Source: an uncultured Bacteroidales bacterium
GTDB lineage: Bacteria; Bacteroidota; Bacteroidia; Bacteroidales; Muribaculaceae
Reading direction: 5' to 3'
DNA: 64,000 nucleotides
Assembly (NCBI GenBank): GCA_947072905.1
Contig: CAMTKF010000006.1
Span: 1 to 64,000, forward strand
In this document: piece after piece, positions 45,162 through 52,837 of the stretch
Layout of the letters: every line of letters starts with the position of its first letter
Numbering within the stretch: position 1 is the stretch's first letter
The notes under the pieces: model-generated
What the model was told of the DNA's origin: nothing
What the model saw: only the letters and a program-made list of their open reading frames with translations
Databases searched by the model: none
Position numbers and translations under genes: made by a program

Positions 45162-45208
45162 CTATATTATAATCTAAATCATAACTATCTCATAGTTGCA
45201 AATGCCTG

Positions 45209-45232
45209 ATATATATATATATATATATATAT
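45209..45232. repeat. AT dinucleotide microsatellite
   Basis: About 12 AT units, 48-71 bp upstream of the Dam-like methylase start. It lies in the region where its promoter should be, so length changes could alter expression. That effect is inference. Confidence 0.7.
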
Positions 45233-45305
45233 TTTCTTTCAAGTATTTTAATAACTTCTTATTACTAAGTCAAGTCTTTATGCTTCAAAAATTTTCATTC
45301 CAATA

Positions 45306-45343
45306 ATTCTAAAAATGTGGTATATATACCACATTTTTAGAAT
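45306..45343. promoter_or_regulatory. Perfect 38-bp palindrome upstream of the DpnII-type operon
   Basis: A continuous palindrome with core GTGGTATATATACCAC and arms ATTCTAAAAAT / ATTTTTAGAAT. It is either a bidirectional terminator between purB and the restriction operon or an operator. The purB transcript already has its own hairpin at 45449-45477. Confidence 0.55.
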
Positions 45344-45448
45344 ACAAAGATAATTCCAAATTATCAAAGTTCCAAAAATCTAGCTTAACTTTCCTTTAAA
45401 ATGAAAATTATTGAACCTGCATGTAGCTTTTCGCAACATAAAAAGACA

Positions 45449-45477
45449 GCGCCGCAGGCATTGAGACCCCGCGGCGC
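45449..45477 (-). terminator. Terminator of purB
   Basis: A 7-bp stem GCGCCGC / GCGGCGC (45449-45455 and 45471-45477). On the minus strand it is followed by TGTCTTTT. Confidence 0.65.
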
Positions 45478-45502
45478 ATCATGTTTTTTCTACAGCTGCT
45501 TA

Positions 45503-46846
45503 TCACACACCGGTATAGGTGGCGGGGCTGAGGGCGTGGAGCTCGGCACGTACGGCGTCTGAGACTTCGAGAGTGTCGATAAACTCGCTGATGCTCTCTT
45601 TGGTGATGGCTGCGTTGGTGCGGGTGAGCTGTTTCAGAGTTTCGTAGGGTTTGGGATAGCCCTCGCGGCGCAGAATGGTCTGAATACCTTCAGCTACCAC
45701 AGCCCAGTTGGCTTCGAGGTCGGCATCAATAGCTGCCTTGTTGAGCAGCAGCTTGTTGAGGCCCTTGATGGTAGATGCGATGGCGATGAGTGTGTGAGCC
45801 AAGGGAACACCTACGTTGCGCAGGACGGTAGAGTCGGTGAGGTCGCGCTGAAGTCTCGATACGGGCAGCTTCATGGCCAGATGCGCCAGCACGGCGTTTG
45901 CTATGCCGAGGTTGCCTTCCGAATTTTCAAAGTCAATGGGATTCACCTTGTGGGGCATTGCCGATGAACCCACCTCGCCGGCCTTGATCTGCTGCTTGAA
46001 ATAGTTCATGGATATGTACATCCACATATCGCGGTCGAGGTCGAGAATTATGGTGTTGATGCGGCGCAGAGCGTCGAACACGGCGGCCAGATTATCGTAG
46101 TTTGAAATCTGGGTGGTGTAGGTCTCGCGGCTGATGTCGAGTCTCTCGGCCAGGAAACGTGCTGCAAATTCTTCCCAGTCTATATCGGGATATGCCACAT
46201 GATGAGCGTTGAAATTGCCGGTGGCACCGCCAAACTTGCCGCTGAACGGAGTCTTTGAAAGCAGGTCGCACTGCTCCGAGATACGGTAGAGGTAAACCTC
46301 TATCTCCTTGCCCAGACGTGTGGGCGATGCGGGCTGTCCGTGGGTATGGGCCAGCAGGGCTACGTCGCTCCACTCTTCGGCCAGGTTTTCGAGCTTGGTG
46401 CAAAGCTCCTGCAGGGCAGGCATGTACACATCTTCGAGTGCTCCGAGCACGCTCATGGGAACAGCGGTATTGTTGATATCCTGCGAGGTAAGGCCAAAGT
46501 GGATGAATTCCTTGTATTTTTCAAGACCGCGGGCGTCGAACTGCTCCTTAAGGAAGTATTCAACAGCCTTCACATCATGGTTGGTAGTCTGCTCGATAGT
46601 CTTGATAGCCTTGGCATCTTCAAGAGAGAAATTGCGATAGATATCGCGCAGGCTCTCAAGGGTTGCAGCCTCTATACCCTCGAGCTGAGGCAGGGGAAGC
46701 TCGGCAAGGGCTATGAAGTATTCAACTTCAACTTTCACACGGTAACGGATAAGACCGAATTCCGAAAAATACTCGTCAAGACGTTCACACTTCGAACGGT
46801 AGCGCCCATCGACCGGCGATATGGCAGTAAGCGATGACAATTCCAT
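45503..46846 (-). CDS. purB: Adenylosuccinate lyase
   Basis: A protein of 447 residues that catalyses two steps of purine synthesis. It has SPVDGRYRSKCERLDEYFSEFGLIRYRVKVEVEYF at the N-terminus, TSQDINNTAVPM, the HTHGQPASPTRLGKE motif with the catalytic His, and the fumarase-superfamily signature GSSAMPHKVNPIDFEN. The start at 46846 (MELSSLTAISPVDGRY) fits the family; 46888 adds an unlikely extension. It is the long form seen in Bacteroidetes and Gammaproteobacteria. Confidence 0.98.
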   Translation of the reverse strand: MELSSLTAISPVDGRYRSKCERLDEYFSEFGLIRYRVKVEVEYFIALAELPLPQLEGIEAATLESLRDIYRNFSLEDAKAIKTIEQTTNHDVKAVEYFLKEQFDARGLEKYKEFIHFGLTSQDINNTAVPMSVLGALEDVYMPALQELCTKLENLAEEWSDVALLAHTHGQPASPTRLGKEIEVYLYRISEQCDLLSKTPFSGKFGGATGNFNAHHVAYPDIDWEEFAARFLAERLDISRETYTTQISNYDNLAAVFDALRRINTIILDLDRDMWMYISMNYFKQQIKAGEVGSSAMPHKVNPIDFENSEGNLGIANAVLAHLAMKLPVSRLQRDLTDSTVLRNVGVPLAHTLIAIASTIKGLNKLLLNKAAIDADLEANWAVVAEGIQTILRREGYPKPYETLKQLTRTNAAITKESISEFIDTLEVSDAVRAELHALSPATYTGV

Positions 46847-46877
46847 AGAAGAAATATACTCAATTAAAAATAAAGCA

Positions 46878-46885
46878 CAAAGGTA
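46878..46885 (-). promoter_or_regulatory. -7 element of purB
   Basis: Minus-strand TACCTTTG lies 31 bp before the purB start. No clear -33 match. Confidence 0.5.
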
Positions 46886-47062
46886 CAAAAAATTAATGAT
46901 ATATGCGCCACCACTGCCGCATATTTCAAAGACTGTTTCAAATAGAAGTCCACAAAACCGCCTACCGGTAGCCTAACTATCCGGATTTCATCATAAAACG
47001 CGGAACAGGAATGAAGTCATATTGTAAGCGCAAACCATAGGCTCAACACTCCAAGAATATGT

Positions 47063-47383
47063 GGGTGTTGCAGAACCTCGTTCCCAAGAATATGGCATCC
47101 GCAGGAAGCCTGTAAGCTAGTAACCGGGTATGCACACGCGAAGGTGTAGCCGAAGCGTGGGCATGCCCGGTAAGCAAATACATGATAATAAGGCATTCGC
47201 AGAAAGCCGATTATACAAGCCTCGCCTATATCAGCTTAGCAAATATAATCGGCTTTCTGCGAATGCCATTACGTTATTGTATGCTTACCGGGCATGTCCT
47301 CCCTACGGTCGTACATACCCGGCTACTAGTTTTCAGACATCCTGCCGGATGCCATATTCCGGGAGTGAGGTTCTGCAGCACCC
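47063..47383. repeat. Nested palindromic repeat cassette of about 320 bp
   Basis: The arms pair from outside in: GGGTGTTGCAGAACCTC (47063-47079) with 47367-47383 (one mismatch); GAATATGGCATCC with GGATGCCATATTC (ending 47100, starting 47347); CCGGGTATGC (47124-47133) with ACATACCCGG (47313-47322); GCATGCCCGGTAAGC (from 47161) with the inverse ending near 47297; and a perfect 24-bp pair (47192-47215 and 47244-47267) starting GGCATTCGCAGAAAGCCG. The modules recur near 21.2 kb. Confidence 0.85.
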
Positions 47384-47418
47384 TCTGTCACATCCTCTTA
47401 CATCCAAAACCCATCAAA

Positions 47419-47467
47419 AAGTGCGGAAAGAGTGCGGAAATTCGCTTTCCGCACTTTTTCCGCACTT
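47419..47467 (-). terminator. Strong hairpin downstream of the GH20 gene
   Basis: A 22-bp stem (47419-47440 and 47446-47467) with a 5-nt loop and one mismatch that can form G-U. It is built from a doubled AGTGCGGAAA unit and lies 64 bp past the hexosaminidase stop, so it probably terminates that transcript. Confidence 0.65.
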
Positions 47468-47530
47468 AATTATTTGCATTTGGCCGGTGCTATGTATTCT
47501 TTGTAGATTTTTTCAAATCCGGCTATGGGC

Positions 47531-49759
47531 TTACTTTATATCAAGAATGGAGGTAACGCTCCATGCGGGGCCGTAGAACAGACGGGCCTTTACCTGTGTG
47601 GCTGTGCCGGGGTCGAACGGGCCGGTGTAGAGGGTACTCTGAGCTGTGGGCTGCGAGCCGTCGAGGGTATAGCGTATCTCACCGGCTCCGTAGGGTTCGT
47701 TCATCTCTATCTTGCCGTTTGCAAGGCGTATGCCCGGCTGACGCAGATAGAACCCTCGACCCTCGGCTGCCCAGCGGGACATCTCGCCGGTAAGGGCACC
47801 GAAATATTCTTCATCCGAAATTGTGGCTGAAGTATTGTGGCCGCGTTCGGCCAGACCGAGAAGGCGCGGCAACAGGTAGCGTTCTATCATGCCGTGCGAG
47901 CGCACGGTTTCGGCAAAGATTGTACCTGTGATACCGGCCACACGGCTCTGCAGATTCTTGTCTTTTGAGAAAATATTATCTACGGTGGCATGCAAGGGCC
48001 GGAATTCATCTACAAGGCCACCCCATATCAGCCCCGGTTCTTCGGGATGTGTGGTGGGAGTCTGGTCGAAGTACAGATAGTCTACGTTTGACAGTATGAT
48101 GGGATAGCCCAGCTCGGCCATCTTGGAACTCTTGGAGCCTGCATTGGTCCATGAGTTTACGGCAGCCACCACGGGCAGCACGGCAGCGTCGTACTCGGGC
48201 GAATGATCGAGGGCTATTTCCTGCCAACCGGCAATCTTAAGGCCACGGTCGGCGGCCAGACGTGCCACGCGCTCTACAAAGTAAGCGTGCAGGTCGCGCT
48301 GGTGGGTCATACCTTTTTCTTTCATGAACTTGACGGCCACATCGCTGCCGTCCCACACATGCGCGGGCACTTCATCGCCGCCTATGTGTATAACGGGCTT
48401 TTGGAGTCCGGCCTGCTCGTACATCTTTATAACGTCGTCCATCACTATACCCCAGAACTTGTAAGGACCTTCGAGAGCCGGATTCAGGGTATTGTCGTGA
48501 TAAGCCTGAGCCGACGAATACTTGGAGGTATCGCCGTCGTGTATCAGGCGCAGCGAGGCATCGCCGGTGGTGCGGTAGCGGTGTTCCATGGCGCGTATGG
48601 CCGCGCGGCTGTGGCCCGGAGTGTCAAACTCGGGTATCACTGTTATGCCCAGAGAGTCGGCATATTGCAGAATTTCTATGAAATCGGCCACGGTATAGAA
48701 TCCGTTGGCAGGGGTATCGGTGGAGTTGGGGTCGCCGTCGCCACTGTATATCTGCTTGAGGAAGGGTGCATCGTCTGTCATGGTATATCCTCGGCGCGCG
48801 CCTACACCGGTTAGTTCGGGCAGCGAGGGCATCTCCACTCGCCATGCCTCGTCGTCGCCAAGGTGGAAGTGGAATACATTGAGCCCGTAGCGGGCCATGA
48901 GCGACAGTACGCTCTTCACGCTTTCCTTATCGTTGAAGTTTCGCGCCACATCGTACATGAAACCGCGGTAAGGCAGGTCGGCCCAGTCTTCTATCACGGC
49001 TGCGGGCACCCGGCCCGAGGCATCGGCGCTCTCATCAAGCCTGCGCTGAAGCATGTTCTTCACAGCCTGCAGATGAGTGCTGTTGGTATAAATCACGGCA
49101 GTGTCGCCCGAGATGTCCACGCGGTAATAATCGTGGCGCGGATCATTGGCCTTGGCCGTCACCAGCACGGGCTTGGAAACCATGCGCGAGCCGGCAAGTG
49201 TCACCTTCTTGGGCGTGGGAATCTGCATGTAGGGCGCCGGGCGCAGCCGGGTGCGCAGACTGTCGTTCATTTCAAAGGCAGCCGGGCCGTATATCATTCC
49301 GTCGCGACCGTCGGCCGTGGCCCACTGTTGCTGAAACGAGGTGATGGGCAGGCGATTGGACGACACCTTCACCACCTTGCCATCCTTCACCAGATGAAAT
49401 CCGTCGGGCGAATATGATATGTTGCGCATCGCCCCTTTGGTTATCACATCAATCACCACGGTATCGCCCGCAGCCACTGATGCAAAGCGTGGCGAGGCCA
49501 CGGCAAAATATCCGGGAAGTATCTCTATAAGAGTATCCTGAGGATTTACGGTTTCCATAGAGCGCTTGAACATACAGAAGGCCAGACGGTCAAAGGGCTC
49601 GTCGGCCTTGACTGTGAAACGCTGCACGTAATACGGTTTACCATCCGCATTCACCTGATTACCCAAAGTCTGCCATTCGACAGAATTATTGGCCCCGGCA
49701 GTGCATACGCCCAATACCCAAAAGGCTGCTCCTGCCACCAACATGTGTTTTTTTATCAT
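47531..49759 (-). CDS. Beta-N-acetylhexosaminidase (GH20)
   Basis: A 742-residue secreted glycosidase. A signal peptide (about residues 1-23) is followed by a GH20b N-terminal domain, the catalytic barrel, and a C-terminal Fn3- or CHB_HEX-like domain (EIRYTLDGSQPTAQSTLYTGPF). The active-site pair is in HIGGDEVPAHVW. Other landmarks are YRGFMYDVARNF, HFHLGDDEAWR and IPEFDTPGHSRAAI. It removes terminal GlcNAc or GalNAc, for example from host glycans or peptidoglycan fragments. No SusC/D pair lies beside it. A palindromic site spans its predicted transcription start. Confidence 0.96.
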   Translation of the reverse strand: MIKKHMLVAGAAFWVLGVCTAGANNSVEWQTLGNQVNADGKPYYVQRFTVKADEPFDRLAFCMFKRSMETVNPQDTLIEILPGYFAVASPRFASVAAGDTVVIDVITKGAMRNISYSPDGFHLVKDGKVVKVSSNRLPITSFQQQWATADGRDGMIYGPAAFEMNDSLRTRLRPAPYMQIPTPKKVTLAGSRMVSKPVLVTAKANDPRHDYYRVDISGDTAVIYTNSTHLQAVKNMLQRRLDESADASGRVPAAVIEDWADLPYRGFMYDVARNFNDKESVKSVLSLMARYGLNVFHFHLGDDEAWRVEMPSLPELTGVGARRGYTMTDDAPFLKQIYSGDGDPNSTDTPANGFYTVADFIEILQYADSLGITVIPEFDTPGHSRAAIRAMEHRYRTTGDASLRLIHDGDTSKYSSAQAYHDNTLNPALEGPYKFWGIVMDDVIKMYEQAGLQKPVIHIGGDEVPAHVWDGSDVAVKFMKEKGMTHQRDLHAYFVERVARLAADRGLKIAGWQEIALDHSPEYDAAVLPVVAAVNSWTNAGSKSSKMAELGYPIILSNVDYLYFDQTPTTHPEEPGLIWGGLVDEFRPLHATVDNIFSKDKNLQSRVAGITGTIFAETVRSHGMIERYLLPRLLGLAERGHNTSATISDEEYFGALTGEMSRWAAEGRGFYLRQPGIRLANGKIEMNEPYGAGEIRYTLDGSQPTAQSTLYTGPFDPGTATQVKARLFYGPAWSVTSILDIK

Positions 49760-49775
49760 AGCGATAGTAATTTAA

Positions 49776-49795
49776 GGTAGAAAATATTTTCTACC
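49776..49795. promoter_or_regulatory. Palindromic operator candidate of the GH20 gene
   Basis: A perfect 20-bp palindrome, GGTAGAAAATATTTTCTACC, lies between the -7 element and the start codon, covering the predicted transcription start. A repressor-binding site is the simplest reading. Confidence 0.55.
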
Positions 49796-49796
49796 A

Positions 49797-49827
49797 CAAA
49801 ATTACTACTTTTCACGTGTCGGTGCAA
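49797..49827 (-). promoter_or_regulatory. Promoter of the GH20 gene
   Basis: Minus-strand TTG (49825-49827) and TAATTTTG (49797-49804) are separated by 20 bp, an acceptable Bacteroidetes match. Confidence 0.55.
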
Positions 49828-49838
49828 GCTTGAGCGCA

Positions 49839-49874
49839 CTATTTCTTATATATAAACTATTTCTTATATATAAA
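49839..49874. repeat. 18-bp tandem duplication at the end of the YczE-like gene
   Basis: The unit ctatttcttatatataaa occurs twice in tandem. The copy at 49857-49874 holds the last codons and the stop of the membrane-protein gene; the other copy follows the stop. Confidence 0.8.
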
Positions 49875-50609
49875 CCGTGCCAGGCCCACTATATAGCGTT
49901 TGAAGCCGGGTGTATAGGCCAGCACGCGGTCAAACCATTCGATATGCGGATTCAAAAGCTTTATGACATATCCCACATAGAACATGGCAAAGATTGTGCC
50001 CGGTCCCACGATACTCCAGTTCCACTCGCCGAAGAACAGGAAGCTGCTGCCAAGCGCAAGGGCTACCAGCGTTGTGTCGACAATTATCTTCATCTTGGGG
50101 AATGCCATTCCGGTCACACGGCACAGTGCCACAGGCAGACCCTCGCCGGACATGGTCACCGAGCCGCAGCGCACCTCAAAGGCTATGCCTACAGCCATCA
50201 CAGTACAGCCGGCAAACTGAGCCAGAGCCTGCGACCACATCTCATCGCACGCCAGACCCGAGGTTATGAACATATTAATATCTATGAGCCAGCCGAACAC
50301 AAAGCCTATGACGAGCTGAAACAGCTGCAAGGGATTGAATTGCTTGCGAAGTATAAGTATCTGCAGGAATACAAATATGAAATTCATCATTATTGTATAT
50401 CCGCCTACAGTCATGGCCGGCATTTTGCCCAAAGCGCCCGCAAGCGAGAAAGACAGCGGCAGCGACGATATAACACTGCTGCCAAGCGCCGACTTGATAC
50501 ACAGCGCAACTCCAAGTGTCATCAGATAAAGCGATACGAGCAACAGTATATGTTGCCACACAAAAGATACAACGCGACTCTTCGCAGGTAAATTACAAGT
50601 TAAAATCAT
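49857..50609 (-). CDS. YczE/YitT-like integral membrane protein (DUF6198-type)
   Basis: A protein of about 250 residues with five or six hydrophobic segments. It starts HILLLVSLYLMTLGVALCIKSALGSSVISSLPLSFS, which matches the YczE/YyaS/YitT group (G.al...a.lG..pw..l..gls pattern). Function unknown; a permease role is often suggested. The start at 50609 is preferred; 50642 is also open and would add 11 residues. The gene is monocistronic, downstream of the hip locus on the same strand. Confidence 0.75.
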   Translation of the reverse strand: MILTCNLPAKSRVVSFVWQHILLLVSLYLMTLGVALCIKSALGSSVISSLPLSFSLAGALGKMPAMTVGGYTIMMNFIFVFLQILILRKQFNPLQLFQLVIGFVFGWLIDINMFITSGLACDEMWSQALAQFAGCTVMAVGIAFEVRCGSVTMSGEGLPVALCRVTGMAFPKMKIIVDTTLVALALGSSFLFFGEWNWSIVGPGTIFAMFYVGYVIKLLNPHIEWFDRVLAYTPGFKRYIVGLARFIYKK

Positions 50610-50790
50610 AAGCAAAACAGCTAAAACATAAAGGTCATACACCCGTACGACCCCTTAATCCGACTGCAAAGTTACAAAAAATCCCCGACATGCACACCTG
50701 GTCCGAAAAATCAGAAAGCGCTAAATCGAAACAGTGTACATATCTAAAATACATTGACAAGACTCTCAATGACAAGATAAAATAAATTTT

Positions 50791-50800
50791 AAACACACTC
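50791..50800 (-). repeat. Solo MITE-family end directly after hipA
   Basis: Minus-strand GAGTGTGTTT begins at the base after the hipA stop codon. The stop TAA/TTA triplet (50801-50803) occupies the target-flank position seen at the other copies. Confidence 0.55.
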
Positions 50801-52054
50801 TTAAATCACCCATTTGTCAATGCGAGGTGCAAACGTGTCAATGTCGCGTTGAGGTATGCCGAGCCGTCGGGCTTCAGTCTGCCATGACTTCATAGCCTCT
50901 TTAACTTCTGATATTATATTGTTAGCTTTGTCATTTGACAACATGTAATCTCCGGCTGCATTCAAAAGAATATTCAAGTCAGATTCGTTTGTCGAGCGAT
51001 TTATCAAGAGACTCTGATAGTCTTGTAGCGTGGGATTAATGTCATAGGCCGGTGATAGTTTCCATCCTTTTCTCGTCAGCAGAAAACCGTGGTTGCGGAA
51101 ATGGTCATCAGAGTTACCGACGATGATGTAGAACACAACACGCCTGTAGATTTCCTCAAGATTTTGTTCAACATTGCATCCATGCTGAATGATGAAATCC
51201 ACAATATCCGGATATCCGCATCCGGTTGAAGCGTTGTCGCCGTCTTCAAGGCCAAGCAATGTCAGGGCTGAAGCGAAATGTATCCGCTTTCCTTCATCGT
51301 TGCGGTCGAATCTTTTTGAAAGAAGTACATGGTGATTTTCACCATTGATTATTCTTGTATCCGCAACATTCAATCCTGCTTTACGTCCCATGACGTGGCA
51401 AAAATGTTCCCAAAGTGCAACATCATAATCATCCTTGCGTGAAGGAAATTTAGCCACGGTTAATTTCCCATTCTCATCAACAACTGTCGCCTTGGGTCTT
51501 GCGCCTCCGAGCGACGTGCCGGGATGAAGAAGTTGCACAAGCCATTTCTTTGCCGGAAGTTGCTGTTTCTCCTCGCTCTCTTCAATCTCATGGGCAGCGT
51601 GTATCAATTCTCTGACACTTGCCAATGGTGGCACTCGCAGATTTGGATCAACATTGATAAATTCTCCGCCTTCGGTTTTGGCAAAACGTAAGCCACCCAT
51701 TCGGGAGGCATCATCAATGCCCATAAGGTAGTCGAATGAAGTCAATCGTTTGACAGGCCGCTTTTCGTCAGCGGCGGCTATCTGTTCACGGCGATTAAGC
51801 AATGTTCGACCCCAACGGTCAGGCAGGGCATCAGAAAAGCAAGCGAAGATGTCACGCTCCGGACGGGTATATTGTACGCCCGGAAAATTCTGCAAGTCTT
51901 CGCTCAGAAAGACATCACCATATTTGGCAAGCCACTCTTTATCATACGAGAAAGAATAAGTCTCATTGCCACGCACTGAATCAAACGATAATTCTCCCAC
52001 TATCGCAGAAGTATCAAGCCAATCAAAATCGGCATATACAAAAAGTCTTTCCAT
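50801..52054 (-). CDS. hipA: HipA-family serine/threonine kinase toxin
   Basis: A 417-residue HipA kinase. The N-terminal subdomain is LFVYADFDWLDTSAIVGELSFD with FSYDKEWL; the core has SLGGARPKATVVDENGKLTVAKFPS (Gly-rich loop with catalytic-type Lys), HHVLLSKRFDRNDEGKRIHFASALTLLG, GNSDDHFRNHGFLL (catalytic loop) and LSPAYDINPT (metal-binding Asp). It would phosphorylate a translation component such as a tRNA synthetase and cause growth arrest. It follows hipB by 3 bp. Confidence 0.93.
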   Translation of the reverse strand: MERLFVYADFDWLDTSAIVGELSFDSVRGNETYSFSYDKEWLAKYGDVFLSEDLQNFPGVQYTRPERDIFACFSDALPDRWGRTLLNRREQIAAADEKRPVKRLTSFDYLMGIDDASRMGGLRFAKTEGGEFINVDPNLRVPPLASVRELIHAAHEIEESEEKQQLPAKKWLVQLLHPGTSLGGARPKATVVDENGKLTVAKFPSRKDDYDVALWEHFCHVMGRKAGLNVADTRIINGENHHVLLSKRFDRNDEGKRIHFASALTLLGLEDGDNASTGCGYPDIVDFIIQHGCNVEQNLEEIYRRVVFYIIVGNSDDHFRNHGFLLTRKGWKLSPAYDINPTLQDYQSLLINRSTNESDLNILLNAAGDYMLSNDKANNIISEVKEAMKSWQTEARRLGIPQRDIDTFAPRIDKWVI

Positions 52055-52057
52055 AGA

Positions 52058-52378
52058 TTATTCCTTTTTAGATGCTCGTTGGCGATGTTTCAAAGAGAGG
52101 TCTTGCAGTGTACGGCCAAGAGTATCCTCTTTGGCAATCAACAGCAAATCATCATCGAGCTGTAGGGCATATAGCACACGGGCATAAATGCCGATTGAAA
52201 CAGTAGGCGAACCTTTTTCTATTCTCGCCACTGTCAACGGCGAACATGTAGCTCGCTCTGCCACCTGTGCTATCGACAGATTGCGACGAAGTCGGGCGAG
52301 CTTAATCTGTTCTCCCATCAACTCCATTTTCTGTTCAAGTTTAAGGGGCAATTTAGTCCCCATCGTGTTCTTTGCCAT
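52058..52378 (-). CDS. hipB: HipB-like antitoxin, XRE-family HTH protein
   Basis: A 106-residue protein with an XRE helix-turn-helix at about residues 23-80: IKLARLRRNLSIAQVAERATCSPLTVARIEKGSPTVSIGIYARVLYALQ. The C-terminal KHRQRASKKE tail is basic. It lies 3 bp upstream of hipA and should repress the operon and bind HipA. A TATCTTTG -7 element occurs about 135 bp upstream (52514-52521). Confidence 0.92.
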   Translation of the reverse strand: MAKNTMGTKLPLKLEQKMELMGEQIKLARLRRNLSIAQVAERATCSPLTVARIEKGSPTVSIGIYARVLYALQLDDDLLLIAKEDTLGRTLQDLSLKHRQRASKKE

Positions 52379-52513
52379 TGCCTATAATTTAAGGTGCAAA
52401 GCGGCTATGCCGATGACTTTGCCATTGCGTTTATGTTTTAAGTTACAGTTATAAGTGACGAAGTAAAGCACCTCATAACTCATCACTATGACTTAATACT
52501 TAATTTAATGATG

Positions 52514-52521
52514 CAAAGATA
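52514..52521 (-). promoter_or_regulatory. -7 element of hipBA
   Basis: Minus-strand TATCTTTG gives a leader of about 130 nt before hipB. The -33 element is unclear. Confidence 0.45.
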
Positions 52522-52612
52522 CCAAAAATATTTATTATATGATATATTGAGGCAATTCTATTTTGCTGATTTTTTCACATAAGAAAATTTCTCGGAAATC
52601 CAACACTGCTTA

Positions 52613-52663
52613 GAGTGTGTTTGGATTTAACTCGTATTAAGCTTGAGAGACAATTATGAAGGA
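52613..52663 (+). repeat. Truncated MITE-family copy upstream of hipB
   Basis: The first 50 bp match the outer 50 bp of the 17.4-kb element (17541-17590, inverse strand) with three mismatches, preceded by TTA. The match ends where the TlpA-like remnant continues. Confidence 0.8.
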
Positions 52664-52837
52664 AAATTTCCCGAAAGCGAGTATTCAATCTATATGGATA
52701 AAATCTCGGGCACTAACGAAATAGCCCCGGGCACGCCATTCAATGATTTCTCCGCAAACGATATCGAGGGCAAGATCGTTAAATCAGACGTCACAGCCGA
52801 CGAAGTACGCGATTATCTCAAGGGATTGTACGAATGA
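52643..52837 (+). pseudogene. Remnant of a TlpA/AhpC-TSA-type thioredoxin-like protein
   Basis: A 64-codon open frame, starting only at TTG, encodes EGKFPESEYSIYMDKISG then NEIAPGTPFNDFSANDIEGKIVKSD. This matches the linker and first strand of Bacteroidetes TlpA-like proteins (P-x-S-E-Y, then APG.PF.DF...D..GK.V). It then jumps to a C-terminal-like helix VRDYLKGLYE and stops, with no redox motif, so the central domain is deleted. Its first codons lie within the truncated MITE-family copy. Probably not functional. Confidence 0.55.

Larger units (their letters stand above)
45162..45502. other. AT-rich gap upstream of the restriction operon
   Basis: This 341-bp gap holds an (AT)n run (45209-45232), a perfect 38-bp palindrome (45306-45343) and the purB terminator (45449-45477). 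No small controller (C) gene was found. Confidence 0.6.
46847..47530. other. Gene-free stretch with a large nested palindrome
   Basis: This gap of about 680 bp holds a minus-strand TACCTTTG (-7 of purB, 46878-46885), a nested palindrome of about 320 bp (47063-47383) and a 22-bp-stem hairpin (47419-47467). No gene or tRNA was identified. Confidence 0.6.

Noticed and set aside
47063..47383. CRISPR array or tRNA cluster
   Set aside because: The repeats are inverted and nested, not regularly spaced direct repeats, and no cloverleaf or cas gene is present.
47467..47530. Short coding-like stretch after the GH20 stop (reads KPIAGFEKIYKEYIAPAKCK in another frame)
   Set aside because: Only about 22 codons, no start and a stop directly in front; it may be a gene remnant but is too short to call.
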